A stretch of 64,000 nucleotides of DNA from an uncultured Fidelibacterota bacterium (GTDB lineage: Bacteria; Fidelibacterota; Marinisomatia; Marinisomatales; UBA1611). Positions 8,689 to 16,321 of this stretch are shown one piece after another (within the stretch, counting starts at the first letter, position 1; each line of letters starts with the position of its first letter). The notes beneath the pieces are model-generated. The model made no database searches and was not told where the DNA came from. It worked only from the letters and a program-made list of their open reading frames with translations. The DNA lies in the NCBI GenBank assembly GCA_937893835.1, contig CALCSS010000050.1, positions 5,807 to 69,806 of the forward strand. Direction: 5' to 3'. A program made the translations under genes and the position numbers.

Positions 8689-9240
8689 TTAAAATGAATC
8701 CAGTGAGGGGTCACCACCGAAGTCATAGGTCAGATTGTTAAATAACCCGACCTGTAGATTTTTTGCAAAATATATAGTTCTACCCTCATTTGTGCTTACG
8801 ATTCCATCTGCCCAAACCATTAATTGCCCATTCCTATCCAAAAGTCTTTTTATATCTATGTTATATACAATTTTTGTATGATAGGGTCTTATTTGTCCTT
8901 TGAATTTTACATCACCGACGCCCAATGCTCTACCGCGTCCTTTCCCTCCGATCCATGTCATAAAGAACCCCACAAGTTGCCACAGTCCATCAAGACCTAG
9001 GCATCCAGGCATTACAGGGTCATTTTTAAAGTGACAGTGAAAGAACCAAAGACTTTCATCGATATCTAATTCAGCTTTGATTCTACCCTTGTCGTATTTT
9101 CCACCATCTTGATAGATCTCAATGATGCGGTCAACCATTAACATTGGTGATAGTGGTAATTTCCCGGTATTGGGTCCCATAAGATTCCCTTCTCCGCTTT
9201 TTAATAGATCATTTTTTTCGTAACTGTTTTTCTGTGACAT
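8689..9240 (-). CDS. fabA: 3-hydroxydecanoyl-[ACP] dehydratase/isomerase (FabA)
   Basis: FabA dehydrates 3-hydroxyacyl-ACP and isomerises the C10 product to cis-3-decenoyl-ACP, the entry to unsaturated fatty acids. The 183-residue protein aligns over its whole length with the E. coli enzyme from memory. The catalytic histidine falls at residue 70 (in CHF) and the aspartate at residue 84 (LGLD), the same numbers as in E. coli. DPVMPGCLGLD and RALGVGDVKF are intact. A FabB-type synthase would be needed for the full pathway and is not in this window. The gene diverges from an enoyl-ACP reductase-like gene across a 119-base gap. FabZ is encoded separately at 45140. Confidence 0.95.
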   Translation of the reverse strand: MSQKNSYEKNDLLKSGEGNLMGPNTGKLPLSPMLMVDRIIEIYQDGGKYDKGRIKAELDIDESLWFFHCHFKNDPVMPGCLGLDGLWQLVGFFMTWIGGKGRGRALGVGDVKFKGQIRPYHTKIVYNIDIKRLLDRNGQLMVWADGIVSTNEGRTIYFAKNLQVGLFNNLTYDFGGDPSLDSF

Positions 9241-9359
9241 TATATTTGAAATTTTATAGGCGGAGAGTACAACAGTTTACCTGATATTAAAATGACATTT
9301 GATAAGCAATATTCAATAATATTCTGGTAAATTTCTAACAAAATAAAGTGGAGAGAAGA
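9241..9359. promoter_or_regulatory. Divergent fabA / enoyl-reductase promoter region
   Basis: This 119-base AT-rich gap must hold promoters for both fatty acid genes. It contains the symmetric element AATATT-CAAT-AATATT (9308-9323), a possible operator, but I see no single convincing promoter. A GGAG at 9350-9353 is the ribosome site for the plus-strand gene. Confidence 0.4.
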
Positions 9360-10142
9360 ATGTCCAAATGGGTACTATTGCTGGGCGGGTCAACCGGCCA
9401 TGGAGCTGCAACAGCCAAACGATTATCGCGTGATGGTTATGGAATAATTGCGTTTCATTTTGATAGAGGAGAAGCAAAAAAAATTGCAGAAGAAACAATT
9501 TCCGAGGTCAATGAAATAACAAAGGGACACTGTCATTATTTTAATACAAATGCTGCCTCAGAGGAGTCAATGGATAAATATATACCCAAGATAAAAGAGA
9601 TAACCAAAGGTGCACCATTAAAGTTATTATTGCATTCAATTGCCTTTGGGACGACAACTAATTTTTTTGGTAAAAAACCTGTTACTCAACGTCAAATGGA
9701 TATGACAGTACATGTTATGGGCAATTCTCTATTATACTGGACACAAAAACTTTATGGTGAAAAATTACTTGCCTCTGGGTCTAGGGTGTTAGGGCTGACC
9801 AGTGAGGGTAATTATTTAGCAATGGAGGGATATGGCCCAGTAAGCGTAGCCAAGGTGGCAATGGAGGCAATTATACGACAAATTGGTTGGGAACTTGGAG
9901 AATTTGGAATCACTGCTAATGCAGTACAGGCAGGTATAACACCAACGCGGGCCCTTACAAAAATCACAGAAAACTGGGAAGATTGGGTTGAAAGCACTAA
10001 AAAGAGAAACCCAATGCGAAGAACAACAACACCAGAAGATGTTGCTAGTACGATTTCTATGCTATTAAAAGCTGAGGCAGACTTTATTAATTGTTCAATT
10101 ATATACTGCGATGGTGGAGAGTCTAGGTCAGGGGCATTTTAA
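9360..10142 (+). CDS. Enoyl-ACP reductase-like SDR (FabI/FabL type)
   Basis: This 260-residue short-chain dehydrogenase has an N-terminal glycine-rich cofactor motif (GGSTGHGAATA) and the FabI-like LHSIAF motif. Its active-site pair is Tyr158-x6-Lys165 (YGPVSVAK), the spacing of enoyl-ACP reductases, whereas classical SDRs have Y-x3-K. The likely reaction is NAD(P)H-dependent reduction of trans-2-enoyl-ACP, which fits its position divergent from fabA. I set the start at the ATG at 9360 because GGAG at 9350-9353 has ideal spacing; a GTG at 9348 lies before that site. Whether it is closer to FabI or FabL needs a tree. Confidence 0.8.
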   Translation: MSKWVLLLGGSTGHGAATAKRLSRDGYGIIAFHFDRGEAKKIAEETISEVNEITKGHCHYFNTNAASEESMDKYIPKIKEITKGAPLKLLLHSIAFGTTTNFFGKKPVTQRQMDMTVHVMGNSLLYWTQKLYGEKLLASGSRVLGLTSEGNYLAMEGYGPVSVAKVAMEAIIRQIGWELGEFGITANAVQAGITPTRALTKITENWEDWVESTKKRNPMRRTTTPEDVASTISMLLKAEADFINCSIIYCDGGESRSGAF

Positions 10143-10155
10143 TCCCCTAAAAGAC

Positions 10156-10545
10156 TTAGGAAGTAGAATCTTGAGTTAGTTTTTCTTCGATCAGGGCTAT
10201 GAGTTCATGACAATCTTTATTTGGCGAAATATCAAAACTGCGCTTTGCCTCACTTAATGCATATTCCCACCAACCTTTTTTTGTATATGCAATTGCCAAT
10301 TTTAGATGTGCTGTACCCAGGATTTGAAACTCATCCCTTTTTAATGTGCTTTGCTCGCCCCCATAAAGTCTAGACACTTCACGATATTCCATAATTGCCT
10401 CATCTAATAGGCCTCTTTGCAGATACCAGTTCCCAAGGTTTAAATGCCTAGATGGATCTTCCTTGGTGCAGGAGGTCATCATTAGCGATAGGCAAATAAT
10501 TACTAAAAAACATTTATATTTATGAGGAGAAATAAAATCAATCAT
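10156..10545 (-). CDS. Small TPR-containing lipoprotein
   Basis: The 129-residue protein starts with a basic then hydrophobic signal sequence ending in a lipobox (LMMTSC), so it is probably lipidated at Cys26. The mature part resembles two tetratricopeptide helices pairs: LNLGNWYLQRGLLDEAIMEYREV, and AHLKLAIAYTKKGWWEYALSEAKR split over the second unit. It probably acts as a periplasmic scaffold. It lies downstream of the MFS transporter gene (55-base gap) and is convergent with the enoyl reductase gene, 13 bases away. Confidence 0.7.
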   Translation of the reverse strand: MIDFISPHKYKCFLVIICLSLMMTSCTKEDPSRHLNLGNWYLQRGLLDEAIMEYREVSRLYGGEQSTLKRDEFQILGTAHLKLAIAYTKKGWWEYALSEAKRSFDISPNKDCHELIALIEEKLTQDSTS

Positions 10546-10600
10546 AATCGAAGCCTAATTTTTGGCCCGAGGTAAGGTAAAATCAAGAAGAAAATATAAC

Positions 10601-11851
10601 TTATATCATTTTTTCATTTTTTGGGTCTTCAACTATAAAAAACATTATCAGAACACCTATCAACAAACTGACGACCAGGATATTCAAAGATAGTTCATAA
10701 TTGCCACGCTTGACCAACCACCCAATCAAAACCATATAAAATAAAACAAAAGGTGCCAATATTGAATCAATTAGCGCCATATATGTCTTAGTATCTCGTT
10801 TTGATGAAAAATCATAAATAAGATTCATTGCTGAAGGCATAAAGGCTCCTTGTCCTATGCCAATCGCTATGAATATCATATACACTCCATACATACCCCA
10901 TGCAAACTTTGCAATTAACGCAGCAATTAAATGACCAACATATGCCAGTAGCATACTGTTTATATGACCATATCTGTCTCCAATTTTTCCAGCAAAATAA
11001 CTAGAAATTGCAGCGCAAGTGACAGTGAGCACTGTAAATACACCAGCCTCACTCAAGGCAAAATTAAATTTATCCTGGCAGTAAACTGCATATAACCCCA
11101 TGCCGGGTAGACAGGCTGAATAAAAAATTCTAGAAAAAAGATATTTTTGAAAGTTTTGATGTTCCCTTACAATTTCTAAGGTATCTGAAATAAATTGACC
11201 GACAGATAGATGCTTTTCACTTTTTTTCTTTTCTTTGATTCTAAATGGAAAGAAAAGAATCGTTCCCATCATTAAAGAAAAGAACAAAATAAAGAATCCA
11301 ATTCCAAAGTTTCTTGGAAATTCAATACTAGATGATAATAAATAACTAAGAGCGATTCCCCCAACAAGGCTACCTAGACTATTAAATGCAAAGCCTAAGC
11401 CAAAGAATCGACCCCTGTGTGATCTTAGTGTGCCTTGATTCAAAAAATCTGTCCATATCGGAACGATTATACCAATTGAAAAAGCATAAAGAATAAAATA
11501 GGTCAAATATGTTTTCCAGGCCTTGTCAACTATATTGGGTTCTATGATTGTGAAGGTAAACCCCATCATAAAGCTCACTGCTAAAATAATGCAATGCACC
11601 ATGATCACTGATCTTTTTATATTTTTTAAATTTCTACCCAATGCTGCACTAAATAGTGTTGGGATAGCTATTGCAATAGAGAAAACCCCAGCGGTTGATA
11701 CTACTATGTATTCTGGAGCACTAAGTTCTCTTAGAAAAAGTGGCACCACAGCATAGAGAGTATGAAATGCGACACCAAAACCCCAAAAAAATTCATGCGC
11801 CAGATTGTATCTGAGATTATGATTATGGTCTTTAATGGTAAAGTCATTCAC
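10601..11851 (-). CDS. MFS transporter
   Basis: This 416-residue protein has about twelve hydrophobic segments split by a basic central loop (FRIKEKKKSEKH), as in major facilitator transporters. A loop motif like the MFS signature (GKIGDRYGH) lies after helix 8. Substrate is unknown. Translation begins at GTG 11851, supported by GGAAGG five bases upstream inside the EamA gene, whose end it overlaps by eight bases. The tight overlap suggests coupled synthesis with the EamA transporter. Confidence 0.82.
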   Translation of the reverse strand: MNDFTIKDHNHNLRYNLAHEFFWGFGVAFHTLYAVVPLFLRELSAPEYIVVSTAGVFSIAIAIPTLFSAALGRNLKNIKRSVIMVHCIILAVSFMMGFTFTIIEPNIVDKAWKTYLTYFILYAFSIGIIVPIWTDFLNQGTLRSHRGRFFGLGFAFNSLGSLVGGIALSYLLSSSIEFPRNFGIGFFILFFSLMMGTILFFPFRIKEKKKSEKHLSVGQFISDTLEIVREHQNFQKYLFSRIFYSACLPGMGLYAVYCQDKFNFALSEAGVFTVLTVTCAAISSYFAGKIGDRYGHINSMLLAYVGHLIAALIAKFAWGMYGVYMIFIAIGIGQGAFMPSAMNLIYDFSSKRDTKTYMALIDSILAPFVLFYMVLIGWLVKRGNYELSLNILVVSLLIGVLIMFFIVEDPKNEKMI

Positions 11852-12740
11852 TAGAACCTTCCTTTGTGAGAATGGCCATTGAAGCTAGAAGAATGACAGC
11901 GCCAATTAATTGAATTGAACCAAGTGTTTTCCCCTTCAATGACCAATCCAAGAAAACCGCTGATAAAGGCCAAGCCAACTCATATATTGTTGTGTGGGAG
12001 GCAGGTAATTTTTGCAGACCGTAATAATACACTGATAAGGCAACTGTACCCGTAGAAAAAACAATGATTATAATGGTCTTATAATTTTCCACATCCAGGG
12101 TAATTAGCTCTACCAGATTTGATGAAAAAATGATTATAAATATCGATATTATAGCTGTTATTAATAGTCTCAACCCCGCAACAGCCTCAAATGGAAGTTG
12201 TTTTAAGGCTTGTTTACCTAGCACAGTAGAACTACCCCAACAAAAAGAAGCCAACAATGCACATAAAGCGGCAATTAATGATTTGTCATTCCAATCTACA
12301 ATGGATTGATTCCCAAATGTCACAAGATAGCCACCAGACATTGCGATAAAGGCCAGCACAATGAAGCGTTTTGAGAGTTTTTCCTTAAGAATGACCCCAG
12401 CAAGAGAAATAGCAAACAATGGTTGTAGTTTTTGAATTAGAACGACCACTGAAAGATCGATGTAATTCACATAACTCAATGCTTTTGTGTAAAAATATGT
12501 CCCTAATACACCGCCACAGATTGAAATCCACAATATTGATATCCACCCTCTTTGTCCAAGCGCCTTAATTTTTGAAAAAGACCTAAATAGAAATGGTAAA
12601 AAAAACAATGCACCTATGAGGTGTTCAAGAGAAACAATAACAAAGGGTGATATCAAGTATAGTTCTTGTCTTAAAAGGCCATCTAGGCTCCAGAGCAATG
12701 CTGCAAAAACAATTGCTAATGATGGTATGATTTTTTTCAA
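11844..12740 (-). CDS. EamA/DMT-family permease
   Basis: The 298-residue protein has about ten hydrophobic segments in two similar halves, the layout of EamA (drug/metabolite transporter) proteins. The N-terminal MKKIIPSLAIVFAALLWSLDG segment and the second-half GSSTVLGKQAL segment are typical. Substrate is unknown. It lies 45 bases after yqgE and overlaps the MFS gene by eight bases, so the three probably form one minus-strand transcript. Confidence 0.85.
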   Translation of the reverse strand: MKKIIPSLAIVFAALLWSLDGLLRQELYLISPFVIVSLEHLIGALFFLPFLFRSFSKIKALGQRGWISILWISICGGVLGTYFYTKALSYVNYIDLSVVVLIQKLQPLFAISLAGVILKEKLSKRFIVLAFIAMSGGYLVTFGNQSIVDWNDKSLIAALCALLASFCWGSSTVLGKQALKQLPFEAVAGLRLLITAIISIFIIIFSSNLVELITLDVENYKTIIIIVFSTGTVALSVYYYGLQKLPASHTTIYELAWPLSAVFLDWSLKGKTLGSIQLIGAVILLASMAILTKEGSSE

Positions 12741-12785
12741 AATAATAAAGCGTCGTTTAAAATAGAATTAGTATCAATTATAATT

Positions 12786-13340
12786 TCAAGCTTGGCCTGA
12801 AATACCAAAAGTAGAACCTAGGTCTACACCTAGAGATTCAGCGGCATGTTTCCACATTTGTTTTGGCGGGACATTAAATACAAAGTCAGATGTAGTGGTT
12901 TGTATTAGCCAATCTCCATTTTCAATTTCTCTTTCTAGTTGTCCTGAAGACCAACCAGAATGTCCGAGCATTAATTTGAAAGGAGTTTTTTTATTCTTTT
13001 TTAAATCCTCCAACACATCATTCCTACTGGTGATAGATATTGATTTCGATATAGATATTGATTCAGGTGACATATAATCTGAATGATGTAGGATGATTCC
13101 CTTTTCAAGTAAAACGGGGCCACCAAAAAAAACATCATTAATGAATAGATCAAAAGAATCATCCATTGTAAATAATTTATCAAAAACCTTATTTAGTTCG
13201 GGAGTATTAAATTGTTTGTTGATGATTATACCCATTGCACCATCATTATTGTGTTCACATATATAAACCACCGATCTCGAGAAAAAAGGGTCATTCATGT
13301 GTGGCATTGATATAAGGATTTGGTTTTTCAGTGAGCCCAT
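12786..13340 (-). CDS. YqgE/AlgH family protein
   Basis: The protein of about 184 residues matches the UPF0301 (YqgE/AlgH) family: ILISMPHMNDPFF near the start, then VVYICEHNNDGAMGIIINK, FFGGPV and LGHSGWSSGQLE. Its molecular role is not settled. I chose the ATG at 13340 because it gives the normal family start (MGSLKNQILIS). A GTG at 13358 would put the start between the -35 and -10 elements of a good promoter. The gene diverges from uvrA. Confidence 0.9.
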   Translation of the reverse strand: MGSLKNQILISMPHMNDPFFSRSVVYICEHNNDGAMGIIINKQFNTPELNKVFDKLFTMDDSFDLFINDVFFGGPVLLEKGIILHHSDYMSPESISISKSISITSRNDVLEDLKKNKKTPFKLMLGHSGWSSGQLEREIENGDWLIQTTTSDFVFNVPPKQMWKHAAESLGVDLGSTFGISGQA

Positions 13341-13345
13341 ACTCC

Positions 13346-13374
13346 AAAATAAGACCACTGTTCTATTGTGTCAA
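13346..13374 (-). promoter_or_regulatory. Probable promoter of yqgE, apparently leaderless
   Basis: On the minus strand a perfect -35 TTGACA (13374-13369) and a -10 TATTTT (13351-13346) are separated by 17 bases. Transcription would begin about six bases later, at or next to the ATG at 13340, so the mRNA would have almost no leader. The GGAG just before the ATG is only one base away, too close to act as a ribosome site. Confidence 0.55.
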
Positions 13375-13425
13375 GTTTTGTAATTGATGATTTTAAACCC
13401 CAAATCGTTTTAGGGTGGCATTTAT

Positions 13426-13443
13426 ATAGAATGTAAATTCTAT
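13426..13443. promoter_or_regulatory. Perfect 7-bp inverted repeat upstream of uvrA, candidate SOS operator
   Basis: ATAGAAT (13426-13432), spacer GTAA and ATTCTAT (13437-13443) form an exact palindrome 42 bases before the uvrA start. Its core GAAT-N4-ATTC has the layout of the Gram-positive LexA box (GAAC-N4-GTTC). It overlaps a possible -10 (TAGAAT). Its role is inferred. Confidence 0.45.
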
Positions 13444-13485
13444 GATGCCTATTATTTTCAATAATTCAGCAAAATTCAATTATAA

Positions 13486-16317
13486 ATGAAGTCTAAAAAT
13501 AAAATTATTATAAAAGGTGCTCGGCAACATAATCTAAAAAATATCAGCATCGATATTCCCAGAGATAAATTGGTTGTTATTACAGGTTTGTCAGGTTCTG
13601 GAAAATCTTCATTGGCATTTGATACCATCTATGCCGAAGGTCAACGCAGATATGTAGAATCACTGTCCTCATATGCCAGACAATTTTTAGGTCTTATGGA
13701 AAAACCCGATATGGACTCGATAGAGGGCTTATCTCCAGCAATTTCAATAGAACAAAAGGCCACTGCGCGAAATCCAAGGTCAACCGTTGGGACCGTAACG
13801 GAAATACATGATTATTTCAGGCTTTTATATGCCCATATCGGAAAGCCGCACTGTTGGGAATGTGGAGAATTGGTCGAGAAACAAACAGTGCAGCAAATTG
13901 TAGATACCATCTTAAAGTTTAAATCTGGTTCAAAGATACATATTCTTGCTCCCGTGGTCCGTGGTCGAAAGGGTCAACACAAAAATATTATAGAACGAAT
14001 TCGTAAAGATGGGTTTTTAAGAATGCGAATTAATGGAAAGATTTTCCCCATTGATCAAAAACAAGATTTAAATAAAAATAAAAAACATTCAATTGAGGTT
14101 GTTATTGATAGATTGATATTGAACAATAAAATCAAAGAACGGTTAACAGAATCAATAGAACTTGCTCTTAAGGTTGGGTCGGGCTTGGTCATCATCAATG
14201 AACTGCCAAATAAAGAGCATGTATTTTCTGAGGAATTTGCGTGTCCCGATTGTGAGGTTTCCATTGAAGAAATAGTACCTAGGATGTTCTCATTCAATTC
14301 CCCATATGGTGCATGTGAGGTATGCGATGGGTTAGGAGCACATATGGAAGTAGATCCCAATATGGTAGTTCCTGATAAATCAAAGAGTTTGATTCAAGGG
14401 GCTCTTGCTCCTTTGGGTGAACAACCACGAGGGAACTGGTATGGAAGCATTCTGAAAAGTCTTGCCCAGCACTATGACTTTAATTTTACAACACCATGGA
14501 TCAAATTAGAATCTACCATCCGCCACATGTTATTATATGGAACAGGTGATAAAAAATTTAAAATGGAATATTCTTCTAGTCGATGGACAGGAACATATTC
14601 TGGTGGCTGGGAAGGGGCTGTCAATAATCTTATGCGGCGCTATACACAAACAAAATCCCCCGGGATACGTGAATGGATAGAGCAGTTTATGAGTATGCGA
14701 CCATGTTCAAACTGCAAAGGATCAAGGCTAAAAGTTCAAACACTTGCAATTACGATTAACCAAATGAATATTGGTGAAATTTCATCAATGTCTGTAATTG
14801 AACTCAGTCATTTTTTTAATACACTCAAATTATCTAAAATAGAAAATGAAATCGCCGATCAAATCTTAAAAGAAATTTCACAAAGGTTAAGTTTTTTAAA
14901 CAATGTTGGACTTGGTTATCTTACTCTGGATAGATCTGCTGTAACTCTTTCAGGTGGAGAAGCCCAAAGAATCAGATTGGCCACACAAATTGGGTCTCAA
15001 CTTATGGGGGTTCTATATGTTTTAGATGAGCCATCCATTGGCCTTCACCCTAGAGACAACAATCGTTTACTTAATACCCTGAAGTCACTTCGCGATATTG
15101 GGAATTCAATTTTAGTTGTTGAACATGACCAAGAAACTATAGAATCCGCTGATTATGTTATAGATATAGGCCCTGGCGCAGGTAAGAATGGAGGAGAAAT
15201 AACCTTCGCCGGAACACCAGATGAAATTCTAAAATCTAATAAATCAATCACCGGGAGATATCTTGCTGGAAAGAAAGCAATAGATATACCATTGAAACGT
15301 AGAAACGGTCAAAATAAAAAAATAATTCTCAAAGGGGCCTCTGGTAATAATCTAAAAAATATTGACATAGAGATTCCCCTAGGTCGTTTCATTGCAATTA
15401 CCGGAGTGTCGGGGAGTGGAAAAAGTACGCTAATCAACGAGACTCTATTTCCAATTTTATCCAAAGAATTGAATCGTTCTCGTTCATATCCATTAGATTA
15501 TGATTCCATAGATGGTTTAGGATACGTTGATAAGGTTGTTGAGATTGATCAAAAACCAATTGGTCGCACCCCGAGGTCCAATCCTGCAACATATACTGGA
15601 GTTTTTACACATATTCGTGATTTGTTTGCAAAATTAGAAGAATCAAAAATTAGAGGTTATAAACCCGGGAGATTTTCATTCAATGTAAAAGGAGGAAGAT
15701 GTGAATCCTGCCAAGGTGATGGAATAATAAAAATTGAAATGAACTTTCTTCCAGACGTATATGTAACATGTGAGGTTTGTGAGGGGAAAAGGTACAATAG
15801 AGAGACCCTTGAGGTTAAGTATAAGGGCAAATCGATATCAGAGATATTAGATATGCCAGTAATAGAGTCTTTAGAATTTTTTAGTTCAATTCCTAGTATA
15901 AAAAAGAAACTGCAAACCCTAAACGATGTCGGCCTTGGCTATATTCACCTTGGTCAACAAGCGACAACCTTATCAGGAGGGGAGGCACAAAGGGTCAAGC
16001 TTTCAACTGAACTTTCAAAGACATCTACATCTAAGACTCTTTATATTTTAGATGAACCAACAACAGGATTGCATTTTGAAGATATACGGATGTTATTAAA
16101 AATGTTACAACACCTAGTAGATCGAAAGAATACAGTAATAGTGATTGAACACAATCTAGATGTGATCAAAACCGTAGATTGGGTAATTGATCTAGGGCCT
16201 GAGGGGGGAGACGGTGGTGGAGAGATTGTTACAGTTGGGACACCAGAACATATTGCATCATCAACAAAGTCTTTTACGGGTTCTTTTTTAAAGCAGATTT
16301 TGAAAAAAAAGGAATAA
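13486..16317 (+). CDS. uvrA: UvrABC excinuclease subunit A
   Basis: UvrA is the DNA-damage recognition ATPase of nucleotide excision repair and acts as a dimer that loads UvrB. The 943-residue protein is of family length. It has two ABC ATPase modules: Walker A GLSGSGKSS near residue 34 and GVSGSGKST near residue 645. Both LSGGEAQR signatures are present, as are two zinc-binding cysteine sets (CPDC/CEVC near residues 255-280 and CESC/CEVC near 740-766). The ATG at 13486 has no evident ribosome site. A palindrome 42 bases upstream is a candidate damage-response operator. The transketolase gene follows after four bases. Confidence 0.98.
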   Translation: MKSKNKIIIKGARQHNLKNISIDIPRDKLVVITGLSGSGKSSLAFDTIYAEGQRRYVESLSSYARQFLGLMEKPDMDSIEGLSPAISIEQKATARNPRSTVGTVTEIHDYFRLLYAHIGKPHCWECGELVEKQTVQQIVDTILKFKSGSKIHILAPVVRGRKGQHKNIIERIRKDGFLRMRINGKIFPIDQKQDLNKNKKHSIEVVIDRLILNNKIKERLTESIELALKVGSGLVIINELPNKEHVFSEEFACPDCEVSIEEIVPRMFSFNSPYGACEVCDGLGAHMEVDPNMVVPDKSKSLIQGALAPLGEQPRGNWYGSILKSLAQHYDFNFTTPWIKLESTIRHMLLYGTGDKKFKMEYSSSRWTGTYSGGWEGAVNNLMRRYTQTKSPGIREWIEQFMSMRPCSNCKGSRLKVQTLAITINQMNIGEISSMSVIELSHFFNTLKLSKIENEIADQILKEISQRLSFLNNVGLGYLTLDRSAVTLSGGEAQRIRLATQIGSQLMGVLYVLDEPSIGLHPRDNNRLLNTLKSLRDIGNSILVVEHDQETIESADYVIDIGPGAGKNGGEITFAGTPDEILKSNKSITGRYLAGKKAIDIPLKRRNGQNKKIILKGASGNNLKNIDIEIPLGRFIAITGVSGSGKSTLINETLFPILSKELNRSRSYPLDYDSIDGLGYVDKVVEIDQKPIGRTPRSNPATYTGVFTHIRDLFAKLEESKIRGYKPGRFSFNVKGGRCESCQGDGIIKIEMNFLPDVYVTCEVCEGKRYNRETLEVKYKGKSISEILDMPVIESLEFFSSIPSIKKKLQTLNDVGLGYIHLGQQATTLSGGEAQRVKLSTELSKTSTSKTLYILDEPTTGLHFEDIRMLLKMLQHLVDRKNTVIVIEHNLDVIKTVDWVIDLGPEGGDGGGEIVTVGTPEHIASSTKSFTGSFLKQILKKKE

Positions 16318-16321
16318 TTCC

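Noticed and set aside
10140..10165. Small CCTAA/TTAGG hairpin between convergent genes as a terminator
   Set aside because: The stem is only five base pairs and no T run follows on either strand.
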